Shown here in pieces: positions 55,996 through 64,000 of a DNA stretch of 64,000 nt; positions within the stretch are counted from its first letter, which is position 1, and each line of letters starts with the position of its first letter. A program made the translations under genes and the position numbers. The notes under the pieces were generated by a model that ran no database searches, was not told where the DNA came from, and saw nothing but the letters and a program-made list of their open reading frames with translations. This stretch comes from Listeria cornellensis FSL F6-0969 (GTDB lineage: Bacteria; Bacillota; Bacilli; Lactobacillales; Listeriaceae), in contig NZ_AODE01000019.1 in NCBI RefSeq assembly GCF_000525855.1, positions 62,001 to 126,000 of the forward strand, written 5' to 3'.

Positions 55996-56046
55996 AAAAA
56001 AGAAGCCTGAATGTAGCGTCTATATAAAAGACGAACACTCAAGCCT
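55996..56046 (-). terminator. intrinsic terminator after the secreted-protein gene
   Basis: A long stem (about 56003-56020 with 56029-56046, several G-U pairs) followed on the minus strand by C then T6, ten bases past the stop at 56057. Confidence 0.75.
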
Positions 56047-56056
56047 CCTATTTAAG

Positions 56057-56479
56057 TCATCTCAGCGCTAATGTATAGTCAATACCATTAATCGTAACTT
56101 TTATCAAACTTGGCCACGATTTTTGATCCCATTTACCATCATTCCCTTGTTTTGCAATTTGATCTGCGGCTGAATTATAGAATTTCTTTTGATTTTTATT
56201 GTACCACGGATCGTTATGAGGATTTGGCGAAAATTGATACACATGATTACCAGGATTAAAAGTTAATCCTCGATTCTTACTCCATGATGTTTCCACCCAT
56301 TTATAGTTAATTCCATTTATTTTTATGTTTCCACCTATGCCTGCTGCTTCCGCTCCAATTACGCCTAGGCTTTTATCCAAACTTACATGTCCCGTATTCA
56401 CCAAGCTGACACCAATAACCGAAGAAAGTCCAAAAAACACAGCAACGGAGAGCCCAACAATTCTTTTTTTCATGTGCAT
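56057..56479 (-). CDS. hypothetical secreted protein
   Basis: 140 residues with a clear Sec signal peptide: basic start M-H-M-K-K-R, a hydrophobic core V-G-L-S-V-A-V-F-F-G-L-S-S-V-I-G-V and a possible cleavage after A-E-A-A. The mature part is aromatic, basic and without cysteine, with two I-N-G-I-x-Y pieces at its ends (I-K-I-N-G-I-N-Y and V-T-I-N-G-I-D-Y). No family recognised; a bacteriocin or toxin-like role is only a possibility. AGGAG precedes the ATG, and a 25-bp perfect inverted repeat sits 49 bases upstream. Confidence 0.75.
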   Translation of the reverse strand: MHMKKRIVGLSVAVFFGLSSVIGVSLVNTGHVSLDKSLGVIGAEAAGIGGNIKINGINYKWVETSWSKNRGLTFNPGNHVYQFSPNPHNDPWYNKNQKKFYNSAADQIAKQGNDGKWDQKSWPSLIKVTINGIDYTLALR

Positions 56480-56527
56480 AAAAATCTCCTACTTTCTCTT
56501 ATTTTTTGTAGAAGGAATGATGCTCCG

Positions 56528-56586
56528 AACTACTTTAAAATCGTAACATAGAATCGTTACATCTATGTTACGATTTTAAAGTAGTT
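56528..56586. repeat. 25-bp perfect inverted repeat upstream of the secreted-protein gene
   Basis: Arms 56528-56552 and 56562-56586 are perfect reverse complements around a 9-base loop (core TCGTAACATAGA). It is AT-rich with no T tail in either direction, so not a typical terminator. It occupies the promoter/leader zone of the gene at 56057-56479. Confidence 0.85.
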
Positions 56587-56617
56587 GTGTATAGTGTTTC
56601 CAATTTTTCATGCACAT

Positions 56618-56663
56618 AAAAAATCTCAGAAAAAGCTAGTAGCATCTAGCAATCCCCGAGATT
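56618..56663 (-). terminator. intrinsic terminator after the 65-residue gene
   Basis: Outer stem AATCTC/GAGATT with inner 5-bp stem (56635-56639 with 56646-56650), followed on the minus strand by T6, directly past the stop at 56670. Confidence 0.7.
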
Positions 56664-56669
56664 ATCTTA

Positions 56670-56867
56670 TTATACCTTGCTTATCTCCACATATTCTGCA
56701 GATGGGCTAAGCGTTGCCCGACAGTCTGTTTCCGTATTTATCGTATGAATAAATCTAGGTATCTTGTCATCTTGTACTTTGAGTCTGATACTTCCAATTT
56801 CATTCAGAATAGTAGAGTAGTTTGTGTGTACTTGGAAGCGTTTGAAAACTGCTACAACACGCTCCAT
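56670..56867 (-). CDS. small hypothetical protein
   Basis: 65 residues, M-E-R-V-V-A-V-F-K-R-F-Q-V-H ... Y-V-E-I-S-K-V, predicted beta-rich, no membrane segment or cysteine pair beyond one C. GGAGGA lies about ten bases before the ATG and a terminator follows, which supports a real gene. No family recognised. Part of the accessory island between nadK and argF. Confidence 0.6.
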   Translation of the reverse strand: MERVVAVFKRFQVHTNYSTILNEIGSIRLKVQDDKIPRFIHTINTETDCRATLSPSAEYVEISKV

Positions 56868-56984
56868 TTTAGTGATTCCTCCTCCCCGTTATTTTTATAA
56901 CATTCTAAAAAATCACGAGATACAACAACATTCCCATGCATTACCATTTTACCTTCCTATGTAAGCACTGTCAAATAATACACA

Positions 56985-57021
56985 AAATCCAATGCATCCG
57001 AATAAATGATGCATTGGATTT
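56985..57021 (-). terminator. intrinsic terminator of the arg operon
   Basis: Perfect 14-bp stem (56985-56998 with 57008-57021) and 9-base loop just after the argF stop; the minus-strand side continues T-rich. Confidence 0.85.
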
Positions 57022-57027
57022 CAATTT

Positions 57028-57966
57028 TCATCCTAAAATCATAACTAGCAAGGCTTTCTGCGCGTGGAGCCTGTTTCCAGCTTGTTGATATACGAGTGAT
57101 TGTGTGCCGTCGATAACTGCTGTTGCGACTTCTTCCTCGCGATGTGCTGGTAAACAGTGCAAGAAGTGATAGTCTGATTTGGCGTGCGCCACTAACTCGC
57201 TCGTCACCGCATAGCCTTCAAAATTGGCAAAACGTTTCGCGTTCTCCTCTTCTTGCCCCATGCTCGTCCACACATCTGTATACACAAAATCAGCGTCAGA
57301 AACCGCAAGAACGGGGTCCGTCGTAATCTCGATTTTCGAACCAGTTTTAGCGGCGATTTGCAAAGCTTGGTTCCACACAGTTTCGTCTGGCTCATATCCC
57401 GCTGGCATTGCGCACGAAATATCTAGGCCAACCATTGCAGCCGCTAGTAACAGCGAATGGCAAACATTATTTCCATCTCCAATATACGCAAGTTTCACGC
57501 CTTCAAATGTGTTTTTCACTTCGAAAATCGTCAGCAAATCGGCAAGCGCTTGGCACGGGTGATGCAGATCCGTCAAGCCATTAATAATTGGAATCGACGC
57601 ATGTTCCGCAAGCTCCTCCACACCTTCATGGCTGAACGTCCGAATCATCACGGCATTTATATATTCGCTCAAGACATGCGCGGTATCCTTAATCGGCTCG
57701 CCACGCCCAATTTGCAACTCTTTTGAGGACATCACAATCGCCTGCCCACCTAATTGCAAAATTCCTGCTTCAAAAGAAATCCGCGTCCGCGTCGATGGTT
57801 TATCAAAAATCATCCCTAAAATCTGTCCACTTAATGTATGGCTAAAATGCGCGGGGTTTGTCTTAATCGCAAGCGCCAACTGAACCAATTCCGCGATTTC
57901 CTCATTGCTCCATTCCAGTAAACTCAACATATCTTTTCCTTTAGTCGTTTCCTTATAGTACGTCAT
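57028..57966 (-). CDS. argF: ornithine carbamoyltransferase
   Basis: Makes citrulline from ornithine and carbamoyl phosphate. 312 residues with S-T-R-T-R (carbamoyl phosphate site), H-P-C-Q and H-C-L-P (ornithine loop). Last gene of argCJBDF; overlaps argD by one base. ATG at 57966; an internal M (M-L-S-L-L-E-W) is possible but family members include the longer start. Confidence 0.96.
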   Translation of the reverse strand: MTYYKETTKGKDMLSLLEWSNEEIAELVQLALAIKTNPAHFSHTLSGQILGMIFDKPSTRTRISFEAGILQLGGQAIVMSSKELQIGRGEPIKDTAHVLSEYINAVMIRTFSHEGVEELAEHASIPIINGLTDLHHPCQALADLLTIFEVKNTFEGVKLAYIGDGNNVCHSLLLAAAMVGLDISCAMPAGYEPDETVWNQALQIAAKTGSKIEITTDPVLAVSDADFVYTDVWTSMGQEEENAKRFANFEGYAVTSELVAHAKSDYHFLHCLPAHREEEVATAVIDGTQSLVYQQAGNRLHAQKALLVMILG

Positions 57967-59114
57967 TATTTCATCCCTACTTCCTGTTTTATTAAGACAG
58001 ATTCAATCAAATTCGCCGCGCATTTCAACTCTTCTTTTGTCACCGTTAATGGTGGTAAAATACGCAATACGTTCGGTCCCGCTGTTAATGTAAGTAATCC
58101 TAGCTCTTGCAACGCTTTGACGACTTCTCCAGCTTCTGATTCTAACGCGATTCCCAGCATCAAACCTTCTCCACGAATTTCAACCACGTTTGCCGCTACT
58201 TTTTCGGTGAGCAGTTGTTGGAAATAGGCGCCTTTTTCCGTCACATCCACGAGAAATGCTTCATCAAAAACAATATCAATAACCGCGTCTGCCGCTGCCA
58301 TCGCAATTTTATTCCCGCCAAAAGTCGAACCATGAACGCCTGGTCCAAATGTTGCGGCAAGTTCTGATTTACCAACCATCGCACCAACTGGCAAGCCGTT
58401 TCCAAGCCCTTTTGCTAAGGTGAAAATATCTGGTTCAATCCCTGCATGCTCAAAAGCAAAACGTTTACCTGTTCGCCCAATTCCGGTTTGGACTTCATCG
58501 ATAATAAGCAGCGCGCCGTGTTTTTGACATAGCTCGGATGCGCCAACTAAGAATGCCGTCGTTGCTGGTAGTACACCGCCTTCACCTTGAATAACTTCCA
58601 ACATGACAGCTGCTGTTTTTGCCGAAATTGTGTTTTCTAAAGCTTCCAAATCATTGTATGGTAAATATGTAAAACCTGGAAGGAGTGCGCCGAAACCATC
58701 ATGAATTTTTCCTTGTCCCGTCGCCGTCATCGTCGCAATTGTTCGACCGTGAAACGATTGTTGAAACGTGATAATTTCATCACAACCTGTATGTTTTTTC
58801 GCGAGTTTTAAGGCAGCTTCATTTGCCTCAGCGCCACTATTACAGAAAAATACGACACGATCCGCGTCCGCTGTTAATTTTGTCGCGACTTGTTCTTGAA
58901 TACTACTTTCAAAAAGGTTCGACGTGTGCCAAATTTGACCAAGTTGCTTCTGCACGGCGGCTAGAACCGTTTCGTGGCAATGCCCCAAGTTGCAAACCGC
59001 GATACCCGAGGTAAAATCCAGATATTCCTTCCCATTAGCATCCTTCACAACCGTCCCTCTTCCTTCTACAATCTCGATTGGAAATTTGGCGTATGTTGGA
59101 AATAAATCACTCAT
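57966..59114 (-). CDS. argD: acetylornithine aminotransferase
   Basis: PLP-dependent class III aminotransferase, 382 residues. [14 protein letters not shown] near the start, [23 protein letters not shown] and the lysine in [10 protein letters not shown]. Overlaps argB by four bases. Confidence 0.96.
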   Translation of the reverse strand: MSDLFPTYAKFPIEIVEGRGTVVKDANGKEYLDFTSGIAVCNLGHCHETVLAAVQKQLGQIWHTSNLFESSIQEQVATKLTADADRVVFFCNSGAEANEAALKLAKKHTGCDEIITFQQSFHGRTIATMTATGQGKIHDGFGALLPGFTYLPYNDLEALENTISAKTAAVMLEVIQGEGGVLPATTAFLVGASELCQKHGALLIIDEVQTGIGRTGKRFAFEHAGIEPDIFTLAKGLGNGLPVGAMVGKSELAATFGPGVHGSTFGGNKIAMAAADAVIDIVFDEAFLVDVTEKGAYFQQLLTEKVAANVVEIRGEGLMLGIALESEAGEVVKALQELGLLTLTAGPNVLRILPPLTVTKEELKCAANLIESVLIKQEVGMK

Positions 59115-59872
59115 CCTATCTTCACCCCTTCGCTTATTATCGTTCCTTTAGTCGTAATTTCATTCGTGATAATGACTTGTCCAACGCCTTGCATCACTGC
59201 ATTTTTCGCACTTTTAAGCTTTGGAATCATGCCCCCCGTGATGATTTCTGTCTCGAATAAACCGTCCAATTCGGCCGTATCAATATGCGACACCACTTCC
59301 CCCGCGTCAAGAACTCCAGCCACATCTGTCAGCAAAATTAATTCCTCCGCTTGAAGAGCTGCCGCCACCGCACACGCCGCCAAATCCGCATTGACATTCA
59401 ACCATTGCGTCGACATCGTCAAGCCAAGAGGCGCAATCACTGGCACGATTTGTTGCGCAATTAAACTCTCCATCAAGTCCGTTTTGACATGTGTAATTTC
59501 CCCAACAAAACCTAGCTCGCTATCCGTTAATTGTTCTGCTTGCATCAAACCTGCATCTCCTGCATGTAGACCAACCGCCGATATGTGTTGCTGTTCTAAC
59601 GCTGTCACGATTTCCGGTTGCACTTGCCCAATCAAGACCATTTTCGTCACCGCCAGCGTTTCTTTCGTCGTGATTCGCAATCCAGCCTTCGTTTCGACCG
59701 GAATCTGTAGCGCCTCCATCATTTTACTGATCTGAACGCCACCACCGTGAACCAAGACGACCTGTTTGCCGTCCCCCTGCCACGTTTTGATTTGCTTGAA
59801 AAAACTTTCATGGAGATGACTTCCCGCGACGCCACCTATTTTCACAACAATAATTCCACTCATCTCATTCAC
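59111..59872 (-). CDS. argB: acetylglutamate kinase
   Basis: Amino acid kinase fold, 253 residues: [10 protein letters not shown] near the start, [16 protein letters not shown] and T-D-V-A-G-V. The short form is typical of the linear-type feedback-insensitive enzymes used with ArgJ, though regulation cannot be read here. Just below argJ. Confidence 0.95.
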   Translation of the reverse strand: MNEMSGIIVVKIGGVAGSHLHESFFKQIKTWQGDGKQVVLVHGGGVQISKMMEALQIPVETKAGLRITTKETLAVTKMVLIGQVQPEIVTALEQQHISAVGLHAGDAGLMQAEQLTDSELGFVGEITHVKTDLMESLIAQQIVPVIAPLGLTMSTQWLNVNADLAACAVAAALQAEELILLTDVAGVLDAGEVVSHIDTAELDGLFETEIITGGMIPKLKSAKNAVMQGVGQVIITNEITTKGTIISEGVKIG

Positions 59873-59879
59873 CCCTTTT

Positions 59880-61105
59880 TCACGTCCGGTAACACGCGTT
59901 TATTTTGACATAATCATAGCTTAAATCGCATCCCCAAGCAGTTCCTTCCTCTAAACCACTATGCAAATTTACTTCGATACGTATATTTTCCTTTTGCAAA
60001 TAATCGGCCAGTACATCCGGATCGTAGTCTGCCGTCTCGCTTTTTTCTAAAATCGCCGTTTCACCAATTCTAATCGTGATATTGTCCGGTGAAAAACGAC
60101 CACCACTGTAGCCAATCGCACAAATAATTCGCCCCCAATTCGCATCTTCACCGAACATCGCTGTCTTCACAAGGCTGGACGATACAATTTGCTTAGCAAT
60201 CATTCTCGCGTCTTCTTTTGATGTCGCGCCTTTCACTTGGGCTTCAATGAGTTTCGTTGCTCCTTCGCCATCTCTCGCAATGCTTTTTGCTAAATGTTGG
60301 CAAACCGCGTAAAACATTTTTGTGAATGTCGCAAACTCTGTTGTGCCTTCTGAAAAAGCCGTATTCCCCGCGCAACCATTGGCCATCACGACAACCATGT
60401 CATTCGTCGATGTGTCACCATCCACCGTTATTTGATTGAACGTTTGGTCTACTTTTTGTTTTAGCAATTTTTGCAATAGTTTAGCTGGCACTGCTGCGTC
60501 TGTCGTAATAAAGGAGAGCATCGTCGCCATATTCGGATGAATCATCCTGAACCCTTTGCTACTCCTGAAATCGTGATGGTTTTACCGCCAATTTCCGCTT
60601 GTAATGTGAGCTCTTTTTGCACCGTATCCGTCGTTAAAATGGCTTCATGAAAATCAGCGCTCGTGCCAGATTTTGCATCCAATGACGCAATCCCTGTCGC
60701 CACTTTTTCCATTGGTAAGTAGTCACCAATCACGCCCGTTGACGCAACCGCCACATCCGTTTCTGCAATGTCTAAATGTTTCGCCGCTAGCGCCCGCATT
60801 GCAAAGCCATCTTCCAAGCCTCGTTTCCCAGTGCACGCATTCGCCACGCCACTATTGACCACAATCGCCTGCAACGTCTGGTTCACCGCTAAACTATCCT
60901 TTGTTATAAAAATTGGCGCCGCCTGCATCTGATTCATCGTGTAAACCGCTGCCGCCTCAGCTGGCGTTTCCGAAAAAATAATCCCGATATCCTTCCTTTT
61001 GCGCTTTAACCCACAATGCTTGCCATCCGCGAAAAAACCGAGTGGCGTTGCAATTGTGCCATTTTCAACCGTTATCCAATCCTCTTTTTCCAATACCTTC
61101 TCCAT
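59880..61105 (-). CDS. argJ: bifunctional ornithine acetyltransferase/N-acetylglutamate synthase ArgJ (one apparent indel)
   Basis: Recycles the acetyl group in the arginine pathway; the precursor cuts itself before a threonine into alpha and beta chains. The cut site H-P-N-M-A-T-M is present. One A is missing near 60544 (G-S-G-M-I-H-P expected), creating a TGA/ATG overlap that splits the gene six residues before the cut. Restored length is 408 residues. The same region is continuous in related species, so an error is more likely than a real split. Confidence 0.93.
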
Positions 61106-61120
61106 CGTATTTCCCCCTAA

Positions 61121-62149
61121 TCAAGGATAAACCGGTATAAAATCAAGCCCAGCCGTCTCCTCAAATCCGGCCATCAAATTCAAATTTTGAATTGCTTGTC
61201 CCGCGGCCCCTTTGACCAAATTATCAATCACCACAACAATCGTAATCATATTCGTTCGTTCATTATAACAAAGCCCAATATCGCAAAAATTCGAAGCCGT
61301 CACCTGTTTGAGCGTGGGATAAACATCCTGATCCTGAATACGCACAAATGGCTTCCCATCATAACTTTCTCGGTAAAGCTCGAGTAGCTCCTCCGTCGAT
61401 GTCTCCCCCTTCGCCTTCACATAAATCGTTGCAAAAATACCTCGCGTCACTGGAATAAGCGATGTCGAAAACGTAATCGCATCAATTCCTGCATCCCATA
61501 CTCGCAACTGCCGAATAATCTCTGGAATGTGTTGATGCTGATTCATCCGATACAGCGTCATGTTCTCATTCGTCTCCGGAAAATGCGTATTCGCGCTCGG
61601 CGTCTTGCCCGCCCCAGAAATGCCCGATTTCGCATCCACAATAATCGAATCCGCCTCCACCTTGCCATGCATCACAAGTGGCGCTAAACCAAGCAAAGTC
61701 GCCGTCGCATAGCAACCAGGATTCGAAATAAATGTCGTATCCACGTTTTCTCGCCATTCCGCCAACCCATATTCTGCCTGATCCAAGTAAGCAACCGGCG
61801 CAGCGTCCTTGTTATACCACTTCTCATATTTTTCCTTCGTCAACCTGAAATCTCCCGATAAATCAATAACCTTCATCCCAGCATCGATAAACGGCTGTGC
61901 AGCCTCCTTCGCGACCCCACTCGGCGTTGCAAGAAAAACAGCTTCACTTTCCTCCGCTATTTTCGCCACGTCAATCTCGGCAAGCTCATGATGGTAACCC
62001 GTATGTAAATGCGGGTAAAATCGCGAAATATCATCCGTCTGAGCGGAAAAACTATGCAAAGAAGCAATCTCGACCTGCGGATGTTGATGTAATAGTCGAA
62101 GTAATTCGAGCCCTCCATAACCTGTTGCCCCAATAATCGAAACTTTCAT
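61121..62149 (-). CDS. argC: N-acetyl-gamma-glutamyl-phosphate reductase
   Basis: NADPH-dependent reductase, 342 residues. Rossmann start I-I-G-A-T-G-Y-G-G-L-E-L-L-R and catalytic cysteine in S-N-P-G-C-Y-A-T; H-Q-H-x-P near residue 210. First gene of argCJBDF, behind a consensus promoter. Confidence 0.96.
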   Translation of the reverse strand: MKVSIIGATGYGGLELLRLLHQHPQVEIASLHSFSAQTDDISRFYPHLHTGYHHELAEIDVAKIAEESEAVFLATPSGVAKEAAQPFIDAGMKVIDLSGDFRLTKEKYEKWYNKDAAPVAYLDQAEYGLAEWRENVDTTFISNPGCYATATLLGLAPLVMHGKVEADSIIVDAKSGISGAGKTPSANTHFPETNENMTLYRMNQHQHIPEIIRQLRVWDAGIDAITFSTSLIPVTRGIFATIYVKAKGETSTEELLELYRESYDGKPFVRIQDQDVYPTLKQVTASNFCDIGLCYNERTNMITIVVVIDNLVKGAAGQAIQNLNLMAGFEETAGLDFIPVYP

Positions 62150-62186
62150 GATTTTCCCACCCTTCTTATTTTTTATGATAAAACTT

Positions 62187-62215
62187 ATTATAAACTTGTA
62201 TATTTATAATGTCAA
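62187..62215 (-). promoter_or_regulatory. consensus SigA promoter of argCJBDF with ARG-box-like spacer
   Basis: Minus-strand TTGACA (62210-62215) and TATAAT (62187-62192) with exactly 17 bases between, both perfect matches. The spacer and flank (CATTATAAATATACAAG) resemble the ArgR/AhrC operator pattern, so repressor would cover the promoter. Another AT-rich half-site-like stretch follows near 62225-62270. Confidence 0.75.
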
Positions 62216-62318
62216 ATGGTTTTTTATAAATTATAAAACTATTTTATACACTTTTTTATGTATATAACCTCTTTTTTTTATGCAAAATATATTCACATAC
62301 AGACTCGCAAAATCCATC

Positions 62319-62344
62319 AAAAAAGACCGCTCCTTAGAACGGCC
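62319..62344 (-). terminator. intrinsic terminator after the CsbD gene
   Basis: An 8-bp stem (62325-62332 with 62337-62344, one G-U pair) followed on the minus strand by T6, seven bases past the stop. Confidence 0.8.
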
Positions 62345-62351
62345 TTCCATC

Positions 62352-62555
62352 TTATTTCTCTTTATCCGAGTCCTTCTTCACAGCTTTCCTCACACCTTCT
62401 GCCGTTTCTTTTGCGTCCGATGCTGCTTCTTTCACCTTGCCCTTCGCTTTTTCCAAAAAGCCCTCTGTTTGCTTCTCCTTATCGCCAGTCAATTTCCCTG
62501 TTTTTTCCTTCACTTCACCTTTTACTTGCTCTTTCTTGCCTTTATCATCTACCAT
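62352..62555 (-). CDS. CsbD family general stress protein
   Basis: 67 residues, highly charged and helical, with V-K-G-E-V-K-E-K-T-G-K-L-T-G-D near the start, the CsbD signature. Function unknown; Bacillus CsbD is SigB-controlled. A SigB-like promoter lies about 75 bases upstream and a terminator just after, so it is a single-gene unit. Confidence 0.88.
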   Translation of the reverse strand: MVDDKGKKEQVKGEVKEKTGKLTGDKEKQTEGFLEKAKGKVKEAASDAKETAEGVRKAVKKDSDKEK

Positions 62556-62626
62556 ACATCTATTCCTCCTTCTTATTTTTAACTAATGATGTGCAGACAA
62601 AACATTTCCTTGCCTCTATTTCATTT

Positions 62627-62651
62627 TTACCCTGTTAGTTATAGAAAAAAC
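62627..62651 (-). promoter_or_regulatory. candidate SigB promoter of the CsbD gene
   Basis: Minus-strand GTTTTTT (62645-62651) and GGGTAA (62627-62632) with a 12-base spacer fit the SigB pattern and match the geometry of the candidate before the universal stress gene. Confidence 0.5.
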
Positions 62652-62682
62652 ATATCTGAAATATGAAAAGATTCCCACCAAT

Positions 62683-62714
62683 AAAAAAAAACGACACCCC
62701 AATCGGCATCGTCT
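62683..62714 (-). terminator. intrinsic terminator after thiI
   Basis: A hairpin with GC-rich arms (around 62692-62700 and 62705-62714) followed on the minus strand by T9, directly after the repaired thiI stop at 62720. Confidence 0.65.
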
Positions 62715-62719
62715 CCCTT

Positions 62720-63935
62720 TTAAAATAGATCTGAAAATTCATCCTGTACTTTTTTTTTCATCTGCAACTTCTACTGAAAATGTTTCTGTTGCATTCACCG
62801 CTTCTTGCACTAACGCCTCAAAATCAATAAAGCTCTCATAACGCTCCACTTTATCTAACTTAGGACGTGTTTTCGGAGATGGCGGCGTGAAAATCGTACA
62901 GCAATCCTCGAACGGCTGCACAGAAATATCATACGTATCAATCGCCTGCGCAATCTCGATAATCTCATTTTTATCCATCGATACAACGGGGCGAATAATC
63001 GGCGTTGTCGTCACAGCATTAATCGCTAGCATACTCTCCAACGTCTGACTCGCTACCTGACCTAAACTCTCACCATTCACAATCGCCAAACCTTCCCGGC
63101 GTCGGCGCAGTTCATCCGTCACCCGCAACATCATCCGGCGCGTCACCGTCATCGTGAAACCTTCTGGGATTTGCTTTTTAATCATTTCCTGAATCGCGGT
63201 AAATGGCACCACATGCATCTGCACCTGTCCGCTATACTGCGCCAATTTTCCAGCTAAATCAACTGCTTTTTGCTTCGCGCGCTCACTCGTGTATGGCGGA
63301 CTATGGAAATGCACCGCCTCCACCTCCACGCCACGCTTCATCGCCAAATACCCCGCAACAGGACTATCAATCCCACCCGAGAGCATCAACATCGCGCGTC
63401 CCGAAGAACTCACCGGCAAACCGCCCGCGCCTTGAATTGTCTGACACGATAAAAAGATTCCCTCACTGCGAACGTCCACAAGTAGCTTCACATCTGGATT
63501 TTTCACATTGACATGCAAGTCATCGATATGCTGCAAAATAAACCCGCCAAGCTCGTGATTAATCCCATTCGTATCCAGCTCAAACGACCGATCTGCACGC
63601 CGAGCATTCACTTTAAAGCTCCCGCCAGCCTGATGCATCGCGCGAACAAGTGACAATCCAGCTTGCTTCATCTCCTCTAAATCTTGAGGTACCCGAACCG
63701 CCGGACTAAACGACTGAATCCCAAAAATCGGACGCAATCGCTCTAAAATAACCTGATCATCCGCTCCATTTAATAGTAAATACATCCGATCACGCTCTCC
63801 AAACACTTTCACTTCTGGAAAATCAGCAATCGCGCGCTTCACATTATGTGCTAATTTCTTAATAAACTGTTTCCGGTTCCGGCCTTTTGTTGATAATTCG
63901 CCGTACCGAACGACTATACGATCATATTTCATCAT
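62720..63935 (-). CDS. thiI: tRNA 4-thiouridine synthase ThiI (one apparent frameshift near the end)
   Basis: Sulfur transferase for 4-thiouridine in tRNA (and thiazole in some species). N-terminal ferredoxin-like part, THUMP domain (about 60-165) and PP-loop M-L-S-G-G-I-D-S-P-V. No C-terminal rhodanese domain, typical of Firmicutes. The T9 run at 62750-62758 ends it early; with eight bases the end reads V-Q-D-E-F-S-D-L-F and the protein has 404 residues. Its ATG overlaps the upstream gene's stop. Confidence 0.94.
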
Positions 63936-64000
63936 TTCACCACTTCATTCAAATTTTTGATAATTTCTTGTATTGCTTCCATAAAACGCTCTGCTTCCGC
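63932..64000 (-). CDS. iscS: cysteine desulfurase, C-terminal end (partial)
   Basis: Only the last 22 codons are in the window (E-R-F-M-E-A-I-Q-E-I-I-K-N-L ending V-V-K). The gene overlaps the thiI start as in the conserved nifS/iscS-like-thiI pair of Listeria and Bacillus, where it supplies sulfur to ThiI. Identification rests on position more than on sequence. Confidence 0.6.
   Translation of the reverse strand, partial: AEAERFMEAIQEIIKNLNEVVK

Overview
The window is a low-to-moderate GC Firmicutes chromosome segment whose gene order is that of Listeria: rplU-rng-minDC-mreDCB-radC-comC-folC-valS-hemLBDCA-ysxC-thrS-dnaIB-nrdR-coaE-mutM-polA-icd-citZ-(DUF441)-fxsA-pyk-pfkA-accAD-dnaE-nrnA-CBS/hotdog-pepQ-ald-usp-ackA-ytxK-like-tpx-sppA-nadK-argFDBJC-thiI-iscS. 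Gene order and protein wording, including a FosX-type protein, point to Listeria, plausibly one of the higher-GC 'sensu lato' species; the species cannot be fixed from the sequence alone. Nearly everything lies on the minus strand. The exceptions are pepQ, a small HesB-like protein, the universal stress protein and nadK.

Layout. 1-9.7 kb: ribosomal protein L21 (partial), RNase G, an unfamiliar HTH-like protein coupled to it, septum placement (MinCD), rod shape (MreBCD), RadC, prepilin peptidase and FolC. 9.7-21 kb: valS and thrS, each behind a T-box leader with a good promoter, flanking the tetrapyrrole operon hemA-C-D-B-L and ysxC. 21-28 kb: replication and repair genes (dnaI, dnaB, nrdR, coaE, mutM, polA). 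28-41 kb: central carbon and fatty acid metabolism (icd, citZ, pyk, pfkA, accDA) and dnaE. 41-54 kb: nrnA, a CBS/hotdog regulator-like protein, a metallo-hydrolase, pepQ, fosX, ald, uspA, ackA, tpx, sppA, nadK. 54.7-57 kb: a small accessory island (HNH-repeat protein, ArsD-like protein, phage-type dUTPase, unknown secreted protein, 65-residue protein). 57-62.2 kb: arginine operon argCJBDF under a consensus promoter with an ARG-box-like spacer. 62.3-64 kb: CsbD stress protein, thiI and the 3' end of a cysteine desulfurase.

The dominant oddity is technical. At least 26 genes, many essential (valS, hemL, ysxC, dnaB, polA, pyk, pfkA, accD, dnaE, nadK), are interrupted by single-base indels, mostly one extra base in an A/T run of 7-9. 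In every such case, removing (or in five places adding) one base restores a full-length protein with an exact codon count. I therefore annotate whole genes and treat the breaks as probable sequencing error.

The most interesting biology is a 125-base structured element with a 17-bp perfect closing stem in the 5' leader of the universal stress gene; a 25-bp perfect inverted repeat upstream of an unknown secreted protein in the accessory island; what looks like the deletion scar of a divergent WYL-regulator/GyrI-like gene pair; a fosX gene next to pepQ; and a pair of 28-base repeats in the pyk-fxsA gap.
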